A stretch of DNA of 40,595 bases. It comes from Victivallaceae bacterium. GTDB lineage: Bacteria; Verrucomicrobiota; Lentisphaeria; Victivallales; Victivallaceae. Made by a program: the position numbers and the translations under genes. The stretch is taken from assembly GCA_028717165.1 (NCBI GenBank), contig JAQUOK010000002.1:1-40595 (forward strand), in the 5' to 3' direction. Below the pieces are notes generated by a model, which saw nothing but the letters and a program-made list of their open reading frames with translations, did not search any database and was not told the DNA's origin. Of the stretch, positions 17,977-27,112 are shown piece by piece (the first letter of the stretch is position 1; each line of letters begins with the position of its first letter).

Positions 17977-19155
17977 ATGGAAGAAAGAAAAAATATATTA
18001 ACAGTATGCTGTGTGGCTGAAGAAGGTCGTTTCGGCGGCCCGGCGCATCGTATAACACAGGTTGTGAAAGGTCTGGAGGTATATGGCCATGGAGTTAAAA
18101 CCCATGTCGTATATCCGACCGGCGATTCAGAAAGATTCGGACGCGAGCTTGCGGCGGGAGGAATACGACGTTCCGCCCTGAACATCACCCGTTTGAGTAA
18201 AGAAAAGAAAATATTTCTGAAATACGTTATTCGTTTTGTCCCTGAAATACTTCTGCTTTATTCATTGTTCCGCAGGGAATAATTCGACCTTGTCCAGGCG
18301 AACGGTTCTCAGCAGTTCAAAGCCGCCATCGCAGCTAAACTGGCGGGAATTCCGTTGATCTGGATACTGGAAGATGAGCTTATGGCCGGCAGCGTGCGGA
18401 AGGTTTGCAAACTGCTGGCCGGACATTTGGCCGCAGGCGTTATTGTCACGGGCAAAAGGGTTTATGATTATTATGTCCGTGGAACCGCGCTTGAATCCAA
18501 ACCGCTTGCCGAAATTAATCCGCCGGTGGATACGGCGGCTTTCGATCCGGAAAAAGCCGGATTCAACGAGGAACTGAAGCAGAAAAAAGGCAGTAAAATT
18601 GTCACGGTTTCAGGTATCAACGTTACTAAAGGCCTTGAATATTTTATTGAAATGGCTTCCGTACTGGTCAAGAAATATGATGATTTGACTTTTTATATTG
18701 CCGCGCCTAAATTCAAAAGCCAGGAAAAGTATTACCGGCAGCTTGAAAAACTGATAAGGGATTGCGGTTTGACGGAAGATAATATAAAGTTCCTCGGTAT
18801 GCTGGATGACATTCCGGCATTTCTGAAAAGTGCGGATATTTTCGTTTTCACCTCGATTTCCGAATCCGGCCCGATGGCGGTATGGGAGGCGATGGCAATG
18901 AGTAAACCTGTGGTTTCAACCGACGTCGGAGCTGTCAGTGAAAATATGGAAAACGGTGAATCAGGATTTATCGTACCGGTTAAGGATCCTGCAGCTCTAT
19001 GCGAAAAGGTTGAAATCCTGCTGAAAAATCCCGCTCTGGGCAAAGAAATGGGTAAACGGGCGAGGGCGGCAGTACGGGAAAAACTTGATATATCAATAAC
19101 CGCCGGCAAATACGCTTCTTTTTACCGGCAGATATTGAATATTTCCCAAAACTGA
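17977..19155 (+). pseudogene. GT4-family glycosyltransferase interrupted by an in-frame TAA
   Basis: One open frame of about 392 codons is broken only by a TAA at 18280-18282. Before it lie the N-terminal sequence ILTVCCVAEEGRFGGPAHR and a run to LYSLFRRE. After it, in the same frame and with no other stop, the protein continues FDLVQANGSQQFKAA. It then has IPLIWILEDEL and a full donor domain: IVTVSGINVTKGLEYFIEMA, KFLGMLDDIPAFLKSADIFV and SISESGPMAVWEAMAMSKP. A single base change, for example TAT or TAC to TAA at an expected Tyr/Phe position, would explain it. The C-terminal half could in principle be made from a TTG at 18355 but would lack most of the acceptor domain. Natural loss of function, a sequencing error and stop read-through are all possible. 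Confidence 0.85.
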
Positions 19156-19269
19156 TCCGGAACTACCCCTTTATTTTTTTTACTGAAAAATCTTTTTAAA
19201 ACTTTTCAGCCGCAGAAACATGAACTATATTGAAACAGGCAAACTTAGATTTTTTCATGGAGAGAGGAT

Positions 19270-20334
19270 ATGAGAAATTCAGAACAGACTGAAACCGTTG
19301 TCTTAATCCCGGCATATAAACCGGAACAGCACTTGGTAAAGCTGATTCAGGACCTGCATGCCTTAGGACAACGGGATATTATCGTTGTGGACGACGGTTC
19401 CGGGAAAGAATTCGATTCAATATTTGCTGAGATATCTTCCCAATGCACAGTTTTACGCCATGCGGTTAATTGCGGCAAAGGAAGAGCTTTAAAAACCGGC
19501 TTTAACTATTTTCTGCTGAATTATCCAAATGCTGTCGGCGTTGTTACTGCCGATGCGGACGGACAGCATCGGCCAGAAGATATTATCAAAATTGCCGGTT
19601 TGCTGAAAAAAGAACGCAATAAAATGATTCTCGGAGTCAGAGAATTCGGTTCCGGCGTCCCGTTGCGCAGCAAAATAGGAAATATTCTGACCAAATACGT
19701 GTTTTTTGTGATGGTTGGGTTGAAAATATCCGATACCCAGACCGGATTGCGGGGGATACCGGTTCAGCTTATACCTAAGCTGCTGACGATAACTCATGAT
19801 CGTTACGAATATGAAACCAGCATGCTGATAGTTAACAGAGAGCTTAATCTTTCCGTTATTGAAGAACCGATTGAAACGGTTTATATAGAACAAAACCGCA
19901 GTTCACATTTTAATCCGATACTGGATTCCCTGCGTATTTACTTTTTAATCATCCGCTTCAGCGTATCTTCTATTCTGGCAAGTATTATCGACTCCGCCGT
20001 CTTTCTATTATGTTTCTGGCTTGGCGGCGAGATTTTATTTTCAATAATATGCGCCCGCTTTGTTGCCGGAACATTCAATTATATCTTTAATAAAAAAATT
20101 GTTTTCCAAACCTCAGGAAGCTATTTAAAATTCATAAAATACTGGTTGCTGGTTATCATCCTCGGCGTCCTTGCCTATTACATGATCAACGGGCTTTACC
20201 ATGCTACTAACATCAATATCGTAATCATCAAAATATTCATCGAATTATTTTTGTTCATAATGAGTTTTATAATTCAACGTTTCTGGATCTTTTCTTCCCC
20301 GGCGGAAGAGTATGTTGAAGCGGAGAACTCGTAA
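19270..20334 (+). CDS. GT2 polyprenyl-phosphate glycosyltransferase fused to a GtrA domain
   Basis: A 354-residue two-domain protein. Residues 1-~215 are a GT2 enzyme of the dolichol/polyprenyl-phosphate-mannose-synthase type, with VLIPAYKP, IIVVDDGSG (41-44 is DDGS), NCGKGRALKTG, the DXD-like ADADGQH (94-100) and HDRYEYETSM. Residues ~225-345 are four hydrophobic segments of the GtrA/DPMS flippase type, including SIICARFVAGTFNYIFNKK. The first domain would load a sugar onto polyprenyl phosphate. The second is thought to move or hold the lipid-linked sugar in the membrane. The product would feed GT-C enzymes working outside, and two such genes lie nearby. The start has GAGAGG four bases upstream. 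The family call is firm; the sugar is unknown. Confidence 0.88.
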   Translation: MRNSEQTETVVLIPAYKPEQHLVKLIQDLHALGQRDIIVVDDGSGKEFDSIFAEISSQCTVLRHAVNCGKGRALKTGFNYFLLNYPNAVGVVTADADGQHRPEDIIKIAGLLKKERNKMILGVREFGSGVPLRSKIGNILTKYVFFVMVGLKISDTQTGLRGIPVQLIPKLLTITHDRYEYETSMLIVNRELNLSVIEEPIETVYIEQNRSSHFNPILDSLRIYFLIIRFSVSSILASIIDSAVFLLCFWLGGEILFSIICARFVAGTFNYIFNKKIVFQTSGSYLKFIKYWLLVIILGVLAYYMINGLYHATNINIVIIKIFIELFLFIMSFIIQRFWIFSSPAEEYVEAENS

Positions 20335-20354
20335 ACACAACGACGGGGAACTTG

Positions 20355-20451
20355 TAATATAAATGCAAAAGTTTTATATTAGCGTGGGAGTCTTTAAAAA
20401 TATTTTCGCAGGATGAACTGCTTCCGGGGGGCGGAATATTCTGTTTTCCGC
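20355..20451. other. Two hairpins in the leader of the radical SAM gene
   Basis: TAATATAAA (20355-20363) and TTTATATTA (20373-20381) are perfect 9-base arms around a 9-base loop. GCGGAA (20431-20436) pairs with TTCCGC (20446-20451) around a 9-base loop. No T-run follows either, so they are not clear terminators. Both lie in the 153-base gap upstream of the radical SAM start at 20488, which has AAAAGGAG 8-10 bases ahead. They could be leader-RNA structure or an operator. Confidence 0.45.
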
Positions 20452-20487
20452 ACCTCTTAAACAAAATGGAAAAGGAGAAAACGGCTT

Positions 20488-21909
20488 ATGATTACTCTTA
20501 TTAATCCCTACATATCAAGTATGGAACGCTATGGTAAAAATATAGGGGACATTGGCGGACATCAAATGCCGCTCGGAATCTTTTATCTGGCAAGCTACCT
20601 CAGGAAAGACGGTATTTCGTCTATGGTAATTGACGCGGAGGCCCGTAATCTTGTACATGAAGAAGTCATAGAAGAACTCATTAGTAACAAATCTGAAATT
20701 GTGGGTATCACCAGCACGACCGTTGCATTTAAAAATGCAAGGTCTCTGGCCAAAACTATCCGGGCTGAGTTGCCTGACGTTAAAATTATAGTCGGCGGCC
20801 CGCACATGTCCGCGATGCCGGAAGCAACAATGAAAACCGGCGATTTCGACTACGGCATCATAAAAGAAGGTGAAATCCCCTTTTCCCTGCTTTGCAAATT
20901 CCTGCTATCTGATGAAGGTTCTCTGGATGACATTCCCAATTTGTATTATTTCAAGGATAATGAACTGGTTAAAAGCGCCAAAACCGTGGTAATCGAAGAT
21001 ATGGACTCCATACCTTTTCCGGCGAGGGATTTATGTCCGGATTATAATGTGTACACTCCTCCGGTGGGCGCTTATAAGCAACGTCCCGTTATGAACATAA
21101 TTACCAGCCGGGGATGTCCCTATCAATGTATTTTCTGCGACAATAACACTTTCGGGCGGAAAACGAGGTTTTTTTCCGCAGAATATGTATTCAATGAAAT
21201 AAAAGAAGTCATTACTAAATACCACGCCAGAGAAATTGCTTTCCTCGACGATACTTTTGTTATTGATAAAGAGAGGCTTTACCGGATTTTTGAACTGTTG
21301 AACAATGAAGGAATCCATTTTTCCTGGACCTGCATGACAAGGGTAAACAATATTACGTTTGATCTCTTGAAATTCATGAAGGACAACGGCTGCTGGCAAA
21401 TCAGGTTCGGAATTGAGAGCGGCAGTCAGGAAGTTTTAGATTTCATCAAAAAAGGCATAACCCTTGAACAGGTGAGAAAAGCAACTCAGTGGTGCAAAGA
21501 ACTGAACATTATGACCACCGGTTTTTTAATGTTTGGGCATCATATCGACACGGAGAAAACACTAGAAGAGACAGTGGCCTTTGCTTTGAGCCTGCCTTTA
21601 ACTGACGTAGTTGCAACCATAAATACTCCCATTCCCGGCACGGAATCATACCGCCTGGCACGTCAATACGGAACTTATGATGAAAAAGACTGGTGTTCTC
21701 TGAACTATTGGACTCCGGTTTTCGTGCCGAAAAATCTTACCCGGGAAAAATTGATACAAAAACAGGCCGAGCTGTACAAAAAATTTTATATGCGTCCCAG
21801 GGTAATACTGAACCAACTGAAGAAGATACGTTCAATGTCTGCGGTCAGGATGCTGATAAAAAATGCGATCTTAGGTCTTAAATTTACCTTGAATCGCAAA
21901 AACGCCTGA
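20488..21909 (+). CDS. B12-binding-type radical SAM protein
   Basis: A 473-residue radical SAM enzyme of the class with an N-terminal B12-binding-like Rossmann domain (residues ~1-180; IVGITSTTVAFKNARSLAK and KIIVGGPHMSAMPE are its usual strands). A DxHxxG box for base-off cobalamin is not seen, so actual B12 binding is uncertain. The radical SAM domain has RGCPYQCIFC with the cluster cysteines C210, C214 and C217, then FLDDTF, RFGIESGSQEVLDFIKKG and MTTGFLMFGHH. Members carry out methylation, rearrangement or cyclisation of unreactive carbons. It sits inside a glycan locus between a GT2-GtrA gene and a GT-C-like gene, so a sugar or lipid-carrier modification is conceivable. That link is inference from position only. 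Confidence 0.85.
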   Translation: MITLINPYISSMERYGKNIGDIGGHQMPLGIFYLASYLRKDGISSMVIDAEARNLVHEEVIEELISNKSEIVGITSTTVAFKNARSLAKTIRAELPDVKIIVGGPHMSAMPEATMKTGDFDYGIIKEGEIPFSLLCKFLLSDEGSLDDIPNLYYFKDNELVKSAKTVVIEDMDSIPFPARDLCPDYNVYTPPVGAYKQRPVMNIITSRGCPYQCIFCDNNTFGRKTRFFSAEYVFNEIKEVITKYHAREIAFLDDTFVIDKERLYRIFELLNNEGIHFSWTCMTRVNNITFDLLKFMKDNGCWQIRFGIESGSQEVLDFIKKGITLEQVRKATQWCKELNIMTTGFLMFGHHIDTEKTLEETVAFALSLPLTDVVATINTPIPGTESYRLARQYGTYDEKDWCSLNYWTPVFVPKNLTREKLIQKQAELYKKFYMRPRVILNQLKKIRSMSAVRMLIKNAILGLKFTLNRKNA

Positions 21910-22022
21910 TACCAATATGACTTCTTTTTAATAGTTTTTCAATACCCCGTAAACAAAGAGCTTGACTGATTAACTAACTGAAAAATCAGCTGTTCCTGTA
22001 CTTTCAGGTTTGGAGACAATTA

Positions 22023-24869
22023 ATGCAAGCAATACATTTTTTCCTGTTATTCATCTGCTTCAGCGGATTCTTTTTTTTCTGTAACAGAAAACTTAAGATC
22101 CGTCCGGCGCTAATCCCTGCATTTATATTTTTCGGGATACTTTCGGTTTTGTATATCGCTGTCATATTTGACCGGCTCCGTCCCGCGGCTTATGTAATTT
22201 CAGGAGCCGGAATTTTTCTTTTCATATGGTATCTTTTTAAATATCGAAAATCAATGCGGGATATTATTGCCCTTTTCCCTGTTGAATTTTTATATTTCAT
22301 TCTGCTTTCGGGGTTGCTGCTGCTTTCATGTTATTATACCAGGTTTCACAGTTGGGATGAATTTTCTCACTGGGGCCTGATTGCAAAGGATATGTTTTTC
22401 AGAAATTCGATAAGGGAAACTAATATATTATTTAAAGCTTACCCTCCAGGCACAGCGGTATTTCAGTATTTCCTTTGTTTTATGTATGGAAGCTTTCATG
22501 AAGGCATAGTTTACTGGAGCAACCTTCTGCTGACGCTTTCCGTCTTCTTTATATTTGTGGATCCTATTAATTTCAAACGTATTCCGCATTTTTCGGCGGG
22601 CTGTTGCTTAGGGTTGTTCTGCGTGTGTTTTTATTCCAATCCTCCAATAATCTCATCAGTCGTTTTCTGGATTGCCGCAGCTTTGATTGCCTCTGTAACC
22701 GCTTTCCTGATCGTATACAGGAAAAATAAATATTGTATAAAATCCTTCCTTTGTCTCCTGCTCATTTTCATATTGTTCTTTTATGCAGTGACTTCTTTCG
22801 GATGGCTCCGTGTAATATGCGTTGATACATTGCTGGGAGTGGTCTTTGCCGGTATACTGGCATTGTATTTTTCCAGGACGCTTCCTGAGAATACTAAATT
22901 ATATTGCCTTATACCAATGGTATTTGCTTTGTTTGCAATAAAAAAATCGGGCTTGTTTCTGGCAGTTATTGGTGTGACAATAATCGTTATGGAACAGCTT
23001 ATTCGCTACTCGCATTTATTCATAAAACAGCGGATGCTGAAGCTCAAACCGCGTCACAATTATAAAAAGATCATTGTAAAAAGCATATGGATACTGCTCC
23101 TCATTGCCGCTCCGTTTACAGCAAATCGCCTATGGGAAAACCATTTGCGGCAAGCTGAAATCGGGAAAATTTTCAATATGCGCAGAATTAAAGCGTCCCG
23201 AATAATAGACAGCCTTTCCAGCTCCGCAACGGCCAGGGATAAAAAAACCTATTCTGCTTTCAACAAGGCAATTACAGATACTAATACATCCAATTTGTTA
23301 TTTCCCGAAGACAACTATGGAGGCCAGGCATGTTTGTACATCAATAGAATATTCCCAAGCGGTTCCCAGTCAAAGTATATTTCCTGCTGGATAATTTTTC
23401 TGTTTTGCTTAGCGGGGTTTGCCTTTGTTGCGTTCAGCCAGAAATCCTTTGTTAATCTGGTGCAGATATTTGTCGCCGGGAATATCTGGGCAACGGGATA
23501 TTTTCTATATGCGTTAGGGCTGCTCTTTATGTACTTATGCCTTTTTACGGAATATGAAGGGGTGCGACTGGCATCGTTTATCCGTTATATGAATACTTAT
23601 AATGTCGCCGGAGTATTATTCCTGTCGTTTCTGTCTGTTCAGTCTCTGCGCTGGCGAAAGGTTAAAACGCCGGCATATTATATGTTAATTATTCTTTCGG
23701 TTCTTATTTTGTTTGGAATTTATTTCATGAAAAATGAAAGTACAACCGTTTTTCGCAATGAATCCAATTCTCAACCAAGAGACGGTGTAGAAAAAATTTT
23801 TAGAAGCATTCCGAAGATTCCGCCGGGCAAAAAGGTTTGGATTATATGGCAGAATTCCAATGGTTACGAATTTGTTATCACAAGATATTTACTTAATCCC
23901 AATCCGATAGGTATTGGGCCCTGGTCGTTGAAAATAAATAAAGAAGGTTTATATACTGCCGGCTGGACGCCTCAGAAATGGGCGTCAAAACTGTCGGACT
24001 GCGATTATCTTTTTTTGGGAAGAACCGACGAGGCATTCTGGGAAGCATATGGGAAGTTATTTGCTCCGGGCGTAAACTGCCGGAAATTTTATTTATATAA
24101 AGTAGAAAAAGCAGATAAGAAGATCTCGCTTGTTCCGGTATCAGGATCGTTTAATTTTGATGAAACTGCTAAAAAATTTATTTCCGTCAATTCCAAGGTT
24201 GAAAATCTGGAATTTAACGGCTTTTTGAATTTTTCCTGCAAGGATAATGTTTGCACCCTCCAAAAGAACACCTCGAATTATGTAAGGGTGTTTTTGAAGG
24301 ACCGGGACGTTGCCGGACTGTTTTTTCAAATGACGGCGGAAGGGGACAATGAATTGCTGAGCAGCATCATGTACAGCCCCACATGTGATTCCTGGGATGA
24401 AATATATATTAAAGAGAATACCGGTTATTTTGTAAAGCACTTTCCTCCCCCGAAATTATCTGATGAAAAACCGACAAAACAAGAGCCTCAGAAGCAGGAT
24501 TCTTTGGGCTTTGCGTTAAGAAATAAAGAAAAATTTGTCGGGAAAAAGATCAAAATAAAATCGCTTACTTTATCGAAATACAGGGATCCGATCAGGACAA
24601 AGGAATTGTCTCCCCAACTAGGATATTTTATAAAATGTAAAAGTGTTCGGGAGAATGCTCCTTCAGTGAAAATTGAAGAAATTAGCAATCTCCGTACGCC
24701 GGAAACGATAAAAGTCAACACCATGTATTTACTGAAGATAGCAAAAGGAACACTGATACTCGAAGAATTCCTTGCCCCGGACAACAAAAAAATTATTCCG
24801 GCGGGAGATAAGGTCATCATAAAGGCGTTGCCGAATATGGATATAATATACTACGAAATTCCCTTATAA
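22023..24869 (+). CDS. Very large GT-C-like polytopic membrane protein
   Basis: A 948-residue protein. Residues 1-~580 hold about 13-15 hydrophobic segments. The first external loop after TM3-4 has YTRFHSWDEFSHWGLIAKD, with an Asp112-Glu113 pair, and AYPPGTAVFQYF follows. This is the pattern of GT-C-fold glycosyltransferases, which use polyprenyl-phosphate sugars and carry an acidic pair in the first loop. After TM end ~residue 575 comes a soluble region of about 370 residues: one part with GPWSLKINKEGLYTAGW and LGRTDEAFWEAYGK, then a beta-rich tail. This tail is longer than in most GT-C proteins. The neighbouring GT2-GtrA protein is a natural donor supplier. I infer glycosyl transfer; a specific family name cannot be given. 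Confidence 0.6.
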   Translation: MQAIHFFLLFICFSGFFFFCNRKLKIRPALIPAFIFFGILSVLYIAVIFDRLRPAAYVISGAGIFLFIWYLFKYRKSMRDIIALFPVEFLYFILLSGLLLLSCYYTRFHSWDEFSHWGLIAKDMFFRNSIRETNILFKAYPPGTAVFQYFLCFMYGSFHEGIVYWSNLLLTLSVFFIFVDPINFKRIPHFSAGCCLGLFCVCFYSNPPIISSVVFWIAAALIASVTAFLIVYRKNKYCIKSFLCLLLIFILFFYAVTSFGWLRVICVDTLLGVVFAGILALYFSRTLPENTKLYCLIPMVFALFAIKKSGLFLAVIGVTIIVMEQLIRYSHLFIKQRMLKLKPRHNYKKIIVKSIWILLLIAAPFTANRLWENHLRQAEIGKIFNMRRIKASRIIDSLSSSATARDKKTYSAFNKAITDTNTSNLLFPEDNYGGQACLYINRIFPSGSQSKYISCWIIFLFCLAGFAFVAFSQKSFVNLVQIFVAGNIWATGYFLYALGLLFMYLCLFTEYEGVRLASFIRYMNTYNVAGVLFLSFLSVQSLRWRKVKTPAYYMLIILSVLILFGIYFMKNESTTVFRNESNSQPRDGVEKIFRSIPKIPPGKKVWIIWQNSNGYEFVITRYLLNPNPIGIGPWSLKINKEGLYTAGWTPQKWASKLSDCDYLFLGRTDEAFWEAYGKLFAPGVNCRKFYLYKVEKADKKISLVPVSGSFNFDETAKKFISVNSKVENLEFNGFLNFSCKDNVCTLQKNTSNYVRVFLKDRDVAGLFFQMTAEGDNELLSSIMYSPTCDSWDEIYIKENTGYFVKHFPPPKLSDEKPTKQEPQKQDSLGFALRNKEKFVGKKIKIKSLTLSKYRDPIRTKELSPQLGYFIKCKSVRENAPSVKIEEISNLRTPETIKVNTMYLLKIAKGTLILEEFLAPDNKKIIPAGDKVIIKALPNMDIIYYEIPL

Positions 24870-24956
24870 ATAATCATTGCTTGGGGCCGCGGCCAAAGCG
24901 ACGGAACCAATAAAGGCGCATTCACTAAGGAATAACTATCATATATGACGGAGTAA

Positions 24957-25985
24957 ATGATGAAAGACATGTTTAAAGACAAGGTTTTGTTGATTACGGG
25001 CGGTACCGGTTCTTTCGGAAACGCCGTTCTTGATCGTTTTCTGGATACTGATATCGGGGAGATACGCATATTCAGCCGCGATGAGAAAAAACAGGATGAC
25101 ATGCGTAAGAAGTACAATAACCCGAAACTGAAATTTTATCTCGGCAACGTCCGCGATCCGCAAAGCGTTGACAGCGTTATGGCCGGCGTCGATTATGTCT
25201 TTCACGCTGCCGCTCTCAAGCAGGTGCCGTGCTGCGAATTTTTCCCTCTGGAGGCGGTGAAAACCAATGTTCTGGGAACCGAGAACGTGCTTGAGGCCGC
25301 CATCCGGTACCGGGTGAAAAAAGTTGTGGTGCTGAGTACCGACAAGGCCGTATATCCGGTCAATGCCATGGGGATGAGCAAGGCCATAATGGAAAAAGTG
25401 ATGATCGCGCGTTCCCGCAATATTGCCGGGAATACGACCGTTATCTGCGGTACGCGTTACGGCAATGTCATGGCGTCGCGCGGTTCGGTCATTCCGCTTT
25501 TTGTCGAACAGCTCAAGGGCGGCAAACCCCTGACCGTTACCGATCCCAATATGACCCGGTTCATGATGTCGCTGGAAAACGCCGTAGTGCTGGTGCTTTT
25601 CGCTTTTGTGCACGGCAACCAGGGGGACATTTTTGTTCAGAAGGCTCCGGCCTGTACTTTGACGACCCTGACCGCCGCCCTCAAGGAAATTTACCACCGG
25701 GATAATGAGATAAAAGTAATCGGTACCCGGCACGGGGAAAAACTTTATGAATCGCTGGTCAGCCGCGAGGATATGGTCAAGGCTGAGGATATGGGGGATT
25801 ATTTCCGGATTCCGGCGGATACCCGTGATCTGAACTACAATTTATATTTTTCTGATGGCGAACCGGAACTTGCCGAGGCGGAAGAATATCATTCCCATAA
25901 CACCCGCCGGCTCAATATCGAAGAAACCAGAAAACTTCTCCTCAGTCTGGAATTTATCCGTAATGACCCGGAGGCGGGGCGATGA
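24957..25985 (+). CDS. fnlA: UDP-GlcNAc 4,6-dehydratase/5-epimerase (FnlA/WbjB/CapE)
   Basis: A 342-residue SDR that begins UDP-N-acetyl-L-fucosamine synthesis by dehydrating and epimerising UDP-GlcNAc. The NAD motif is ITGGTGSFGNAVL (13-25). The active site is VVLSTDKAVYPVNAMGMSK, with D129/K130 and a Met138-x3-Lys142 pair in place of Tyr-x3-Lys, a feature of this dehydratase group. VFHAAALKQVPCCEFFPLEA is also strongly conserved in the group, as is RHGEKLYESLVS. The stop overlaps the next start (ATGA), and the next two genes are the partners FnlB and FnlC, which makes the assignment secure. Confidence 0.93.
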   Translation: MMKDMFKDKVLLITGGTGSFGNAVLDRFLDTDIGEIRIFSRDEKKQDDMRKKYNNPKLKFYLGNVRDPQSVDSVMAGVDYVFHAAALKQVPCCEFFPLEAVKTNVLGTENVLEAAIRYRVKKVVVLSTDKAVYPVNAMGMSKAIMEKVMIARSRNIAGNTTVICGTRYGNVMASRGSVIPLFVEQLKGGKPLTVTDPNMTRFMMSLENAVVLVLFAFVHGNQGDIFVQKAPACTLTTLTAALKEIYHRDNEIKVIGTRHGEKLYESLVSREDMVKAEDMGDYFRIPADTRDLNYNLYFSDGEPELAEAEEYHSHNTRRLNIEETRKLLLSLEFIRNDPEAGR

Positions 25986-27112
25986 CGCTGAAAGTCGGAA
26001 TAACCGGTCAGGCCGGTTTTATGGGAACCCATCTGTATAATTTTCTCGGCCTGGAAAAAGACATTGAACGGATCCCTTTTGAGGATGCCTTTTTTGAAAG
26101 TGACCGGGATTTGCGGGATTTTGTCCGCCGCTGTGAGGTGATCGTGCATCTGGCGGCGATGAACCGTCATCCCGACATGCAGGTCATTTATGATACCAAC
26201 ATGCGGCTGGTGCGGCAGCTGACCGCCGCCATGGAAGCGGAGGGGGTTACGCCCCATGTCATTATGTCCTCATCGACCCAGGAGGAACGCGATAATTTAT
26301 ACGGCCGCTCAAAACGCGAAGGCCGGAAACTGTTCGATGGATGGGCGGCGCGCGCCGGGGCGAAATTTACCGGCGCGGTGATCCCGAATGTTTTCGGGCC
26401 GTTCGGCAGGCCGGACTACAATTCGGTGGTTGCGACTTTCTGTTACCGGCTGACGCATAATGAAACGCCGCGGATAGATGTGGACGGTTCCGTCAAACTG
26501 ATCTACATCAACTCATTATGTCGGGAATTCATAAGGATTATCCGGGGAGACGTCAGGGACAATCCCTGTTATGTCCCCTGCGATGCGGAGAAGAAAGTCT
26601 CGGAACTGCTTTCATTGCTTAATTACTTTAAGGAAAGCTATTTCGACCGGCGGATCATTCCCGCGTTCAAGGACGGTTTTGAGTTTGATCTGTTCAATAC
26701 CTTTGTCTGCTATATAGATCACGGCAGTTTTTATCCGGGCGCATTGACTCCGCACACGGATGAACGCGGCAGTTTTGTGGAAGTCCTGAAGCTGGACAAT
26801 ACCGGCGGTCAGGTTTCGTTTTCGACCACCCGCCCCGGCGTAACCCGCGGCAATCATTACCACACGCGCAAATTTGAACGTTTTGCGGTAATAAAAGGCA
26901 AAGCGCGGCTGCAGCTCCGCCGTATCGGTACCGGGGAAATTCTCAATTTCGATATTGACGCGGAGCAGGGGCCGGGATTTGTCGACATGCCGGTCTGGTT
27001 TACCCACAATATCAGCAATACCTGCAACGAGGACGTTTATACGGTATTCTGGATAAATGAATTCTACAACCCGAACGATCCCGACACTTTTTTGGAGGAA
27101 GTACAAAAATGA
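25982..27112 (+). CDS. fnlB: Bifunctional FnlB/WbjC/CapF reductase with cupin domain
   Basis: A 376-residue protein with an SDR domain (1-~250) and a C-terminal cupin (~255-376). The SDR has VGITGQAGFMGTHL, VIVHLAAMNRH and Y-x3-K in LYGRSKREGRKLF. The cupin has TDERGSFVEVLK and a metal-binding GNHYHTRKFERFAVIKG with two His and a Glu. In the CapF family the cupin epimerises C3 of the FnlA product and the SDR reduces the 4-keto group with NADPH, giving UDP-2-acetamido-2,6-dideoxy-L-talose. The start overlaps fnlA by four bases and the stop overlaps fnlC by four bases, so translation is coupled. The assignment is firm. Confidence 0.93.
   Translation: MTLKVGITGQAGFMGTHLYNFLGLEKDIERIPFEDAFFESDRDLRDFVRRCEVIVHLAAMNRHPDMQVIYDTNMRLVRQLTAAMEAEGVTPHVIMSSSTQEERDNLYGRSKREGRKLFDGWAARAGAKFTGAVIPNVFGPFGRPDYNSVVATFCYRLTHNETPRIDVDGSVKLIYINSLCREFIRIIRGDVRDNPCYVPCDAEKKVSELLSLLNYFKESYFDRRIIPAFKDGFEFDLFNTFVCYIDHGSFYPGALTPHTDERGSFVEVLKLDNTGGQVSFSTTRPGVTRGNHYHTRKFERFAVIKGKARLQLRRIGTGEILNFDIDAEQGPGFVDMPVWFTHNISNTCNEDVYTVFWINEFYNPNDPDTFLEEVQK

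Noticed and set aside
19183..19209. CTGAAAA/TTTTCAG inverted repeat as a terminator between the broken GT4 gene and the GT2-GtrA gene
   Set aside because: The stem is only seven AT-rich pairs with a 13-base loop, and the T-run lies before it, not after.
21962..21990. TTGACT as a promoter before the 948-residue protein
   Set aside because: At the expected distance there is ATCAGC, with no resemblance to a -10 box.
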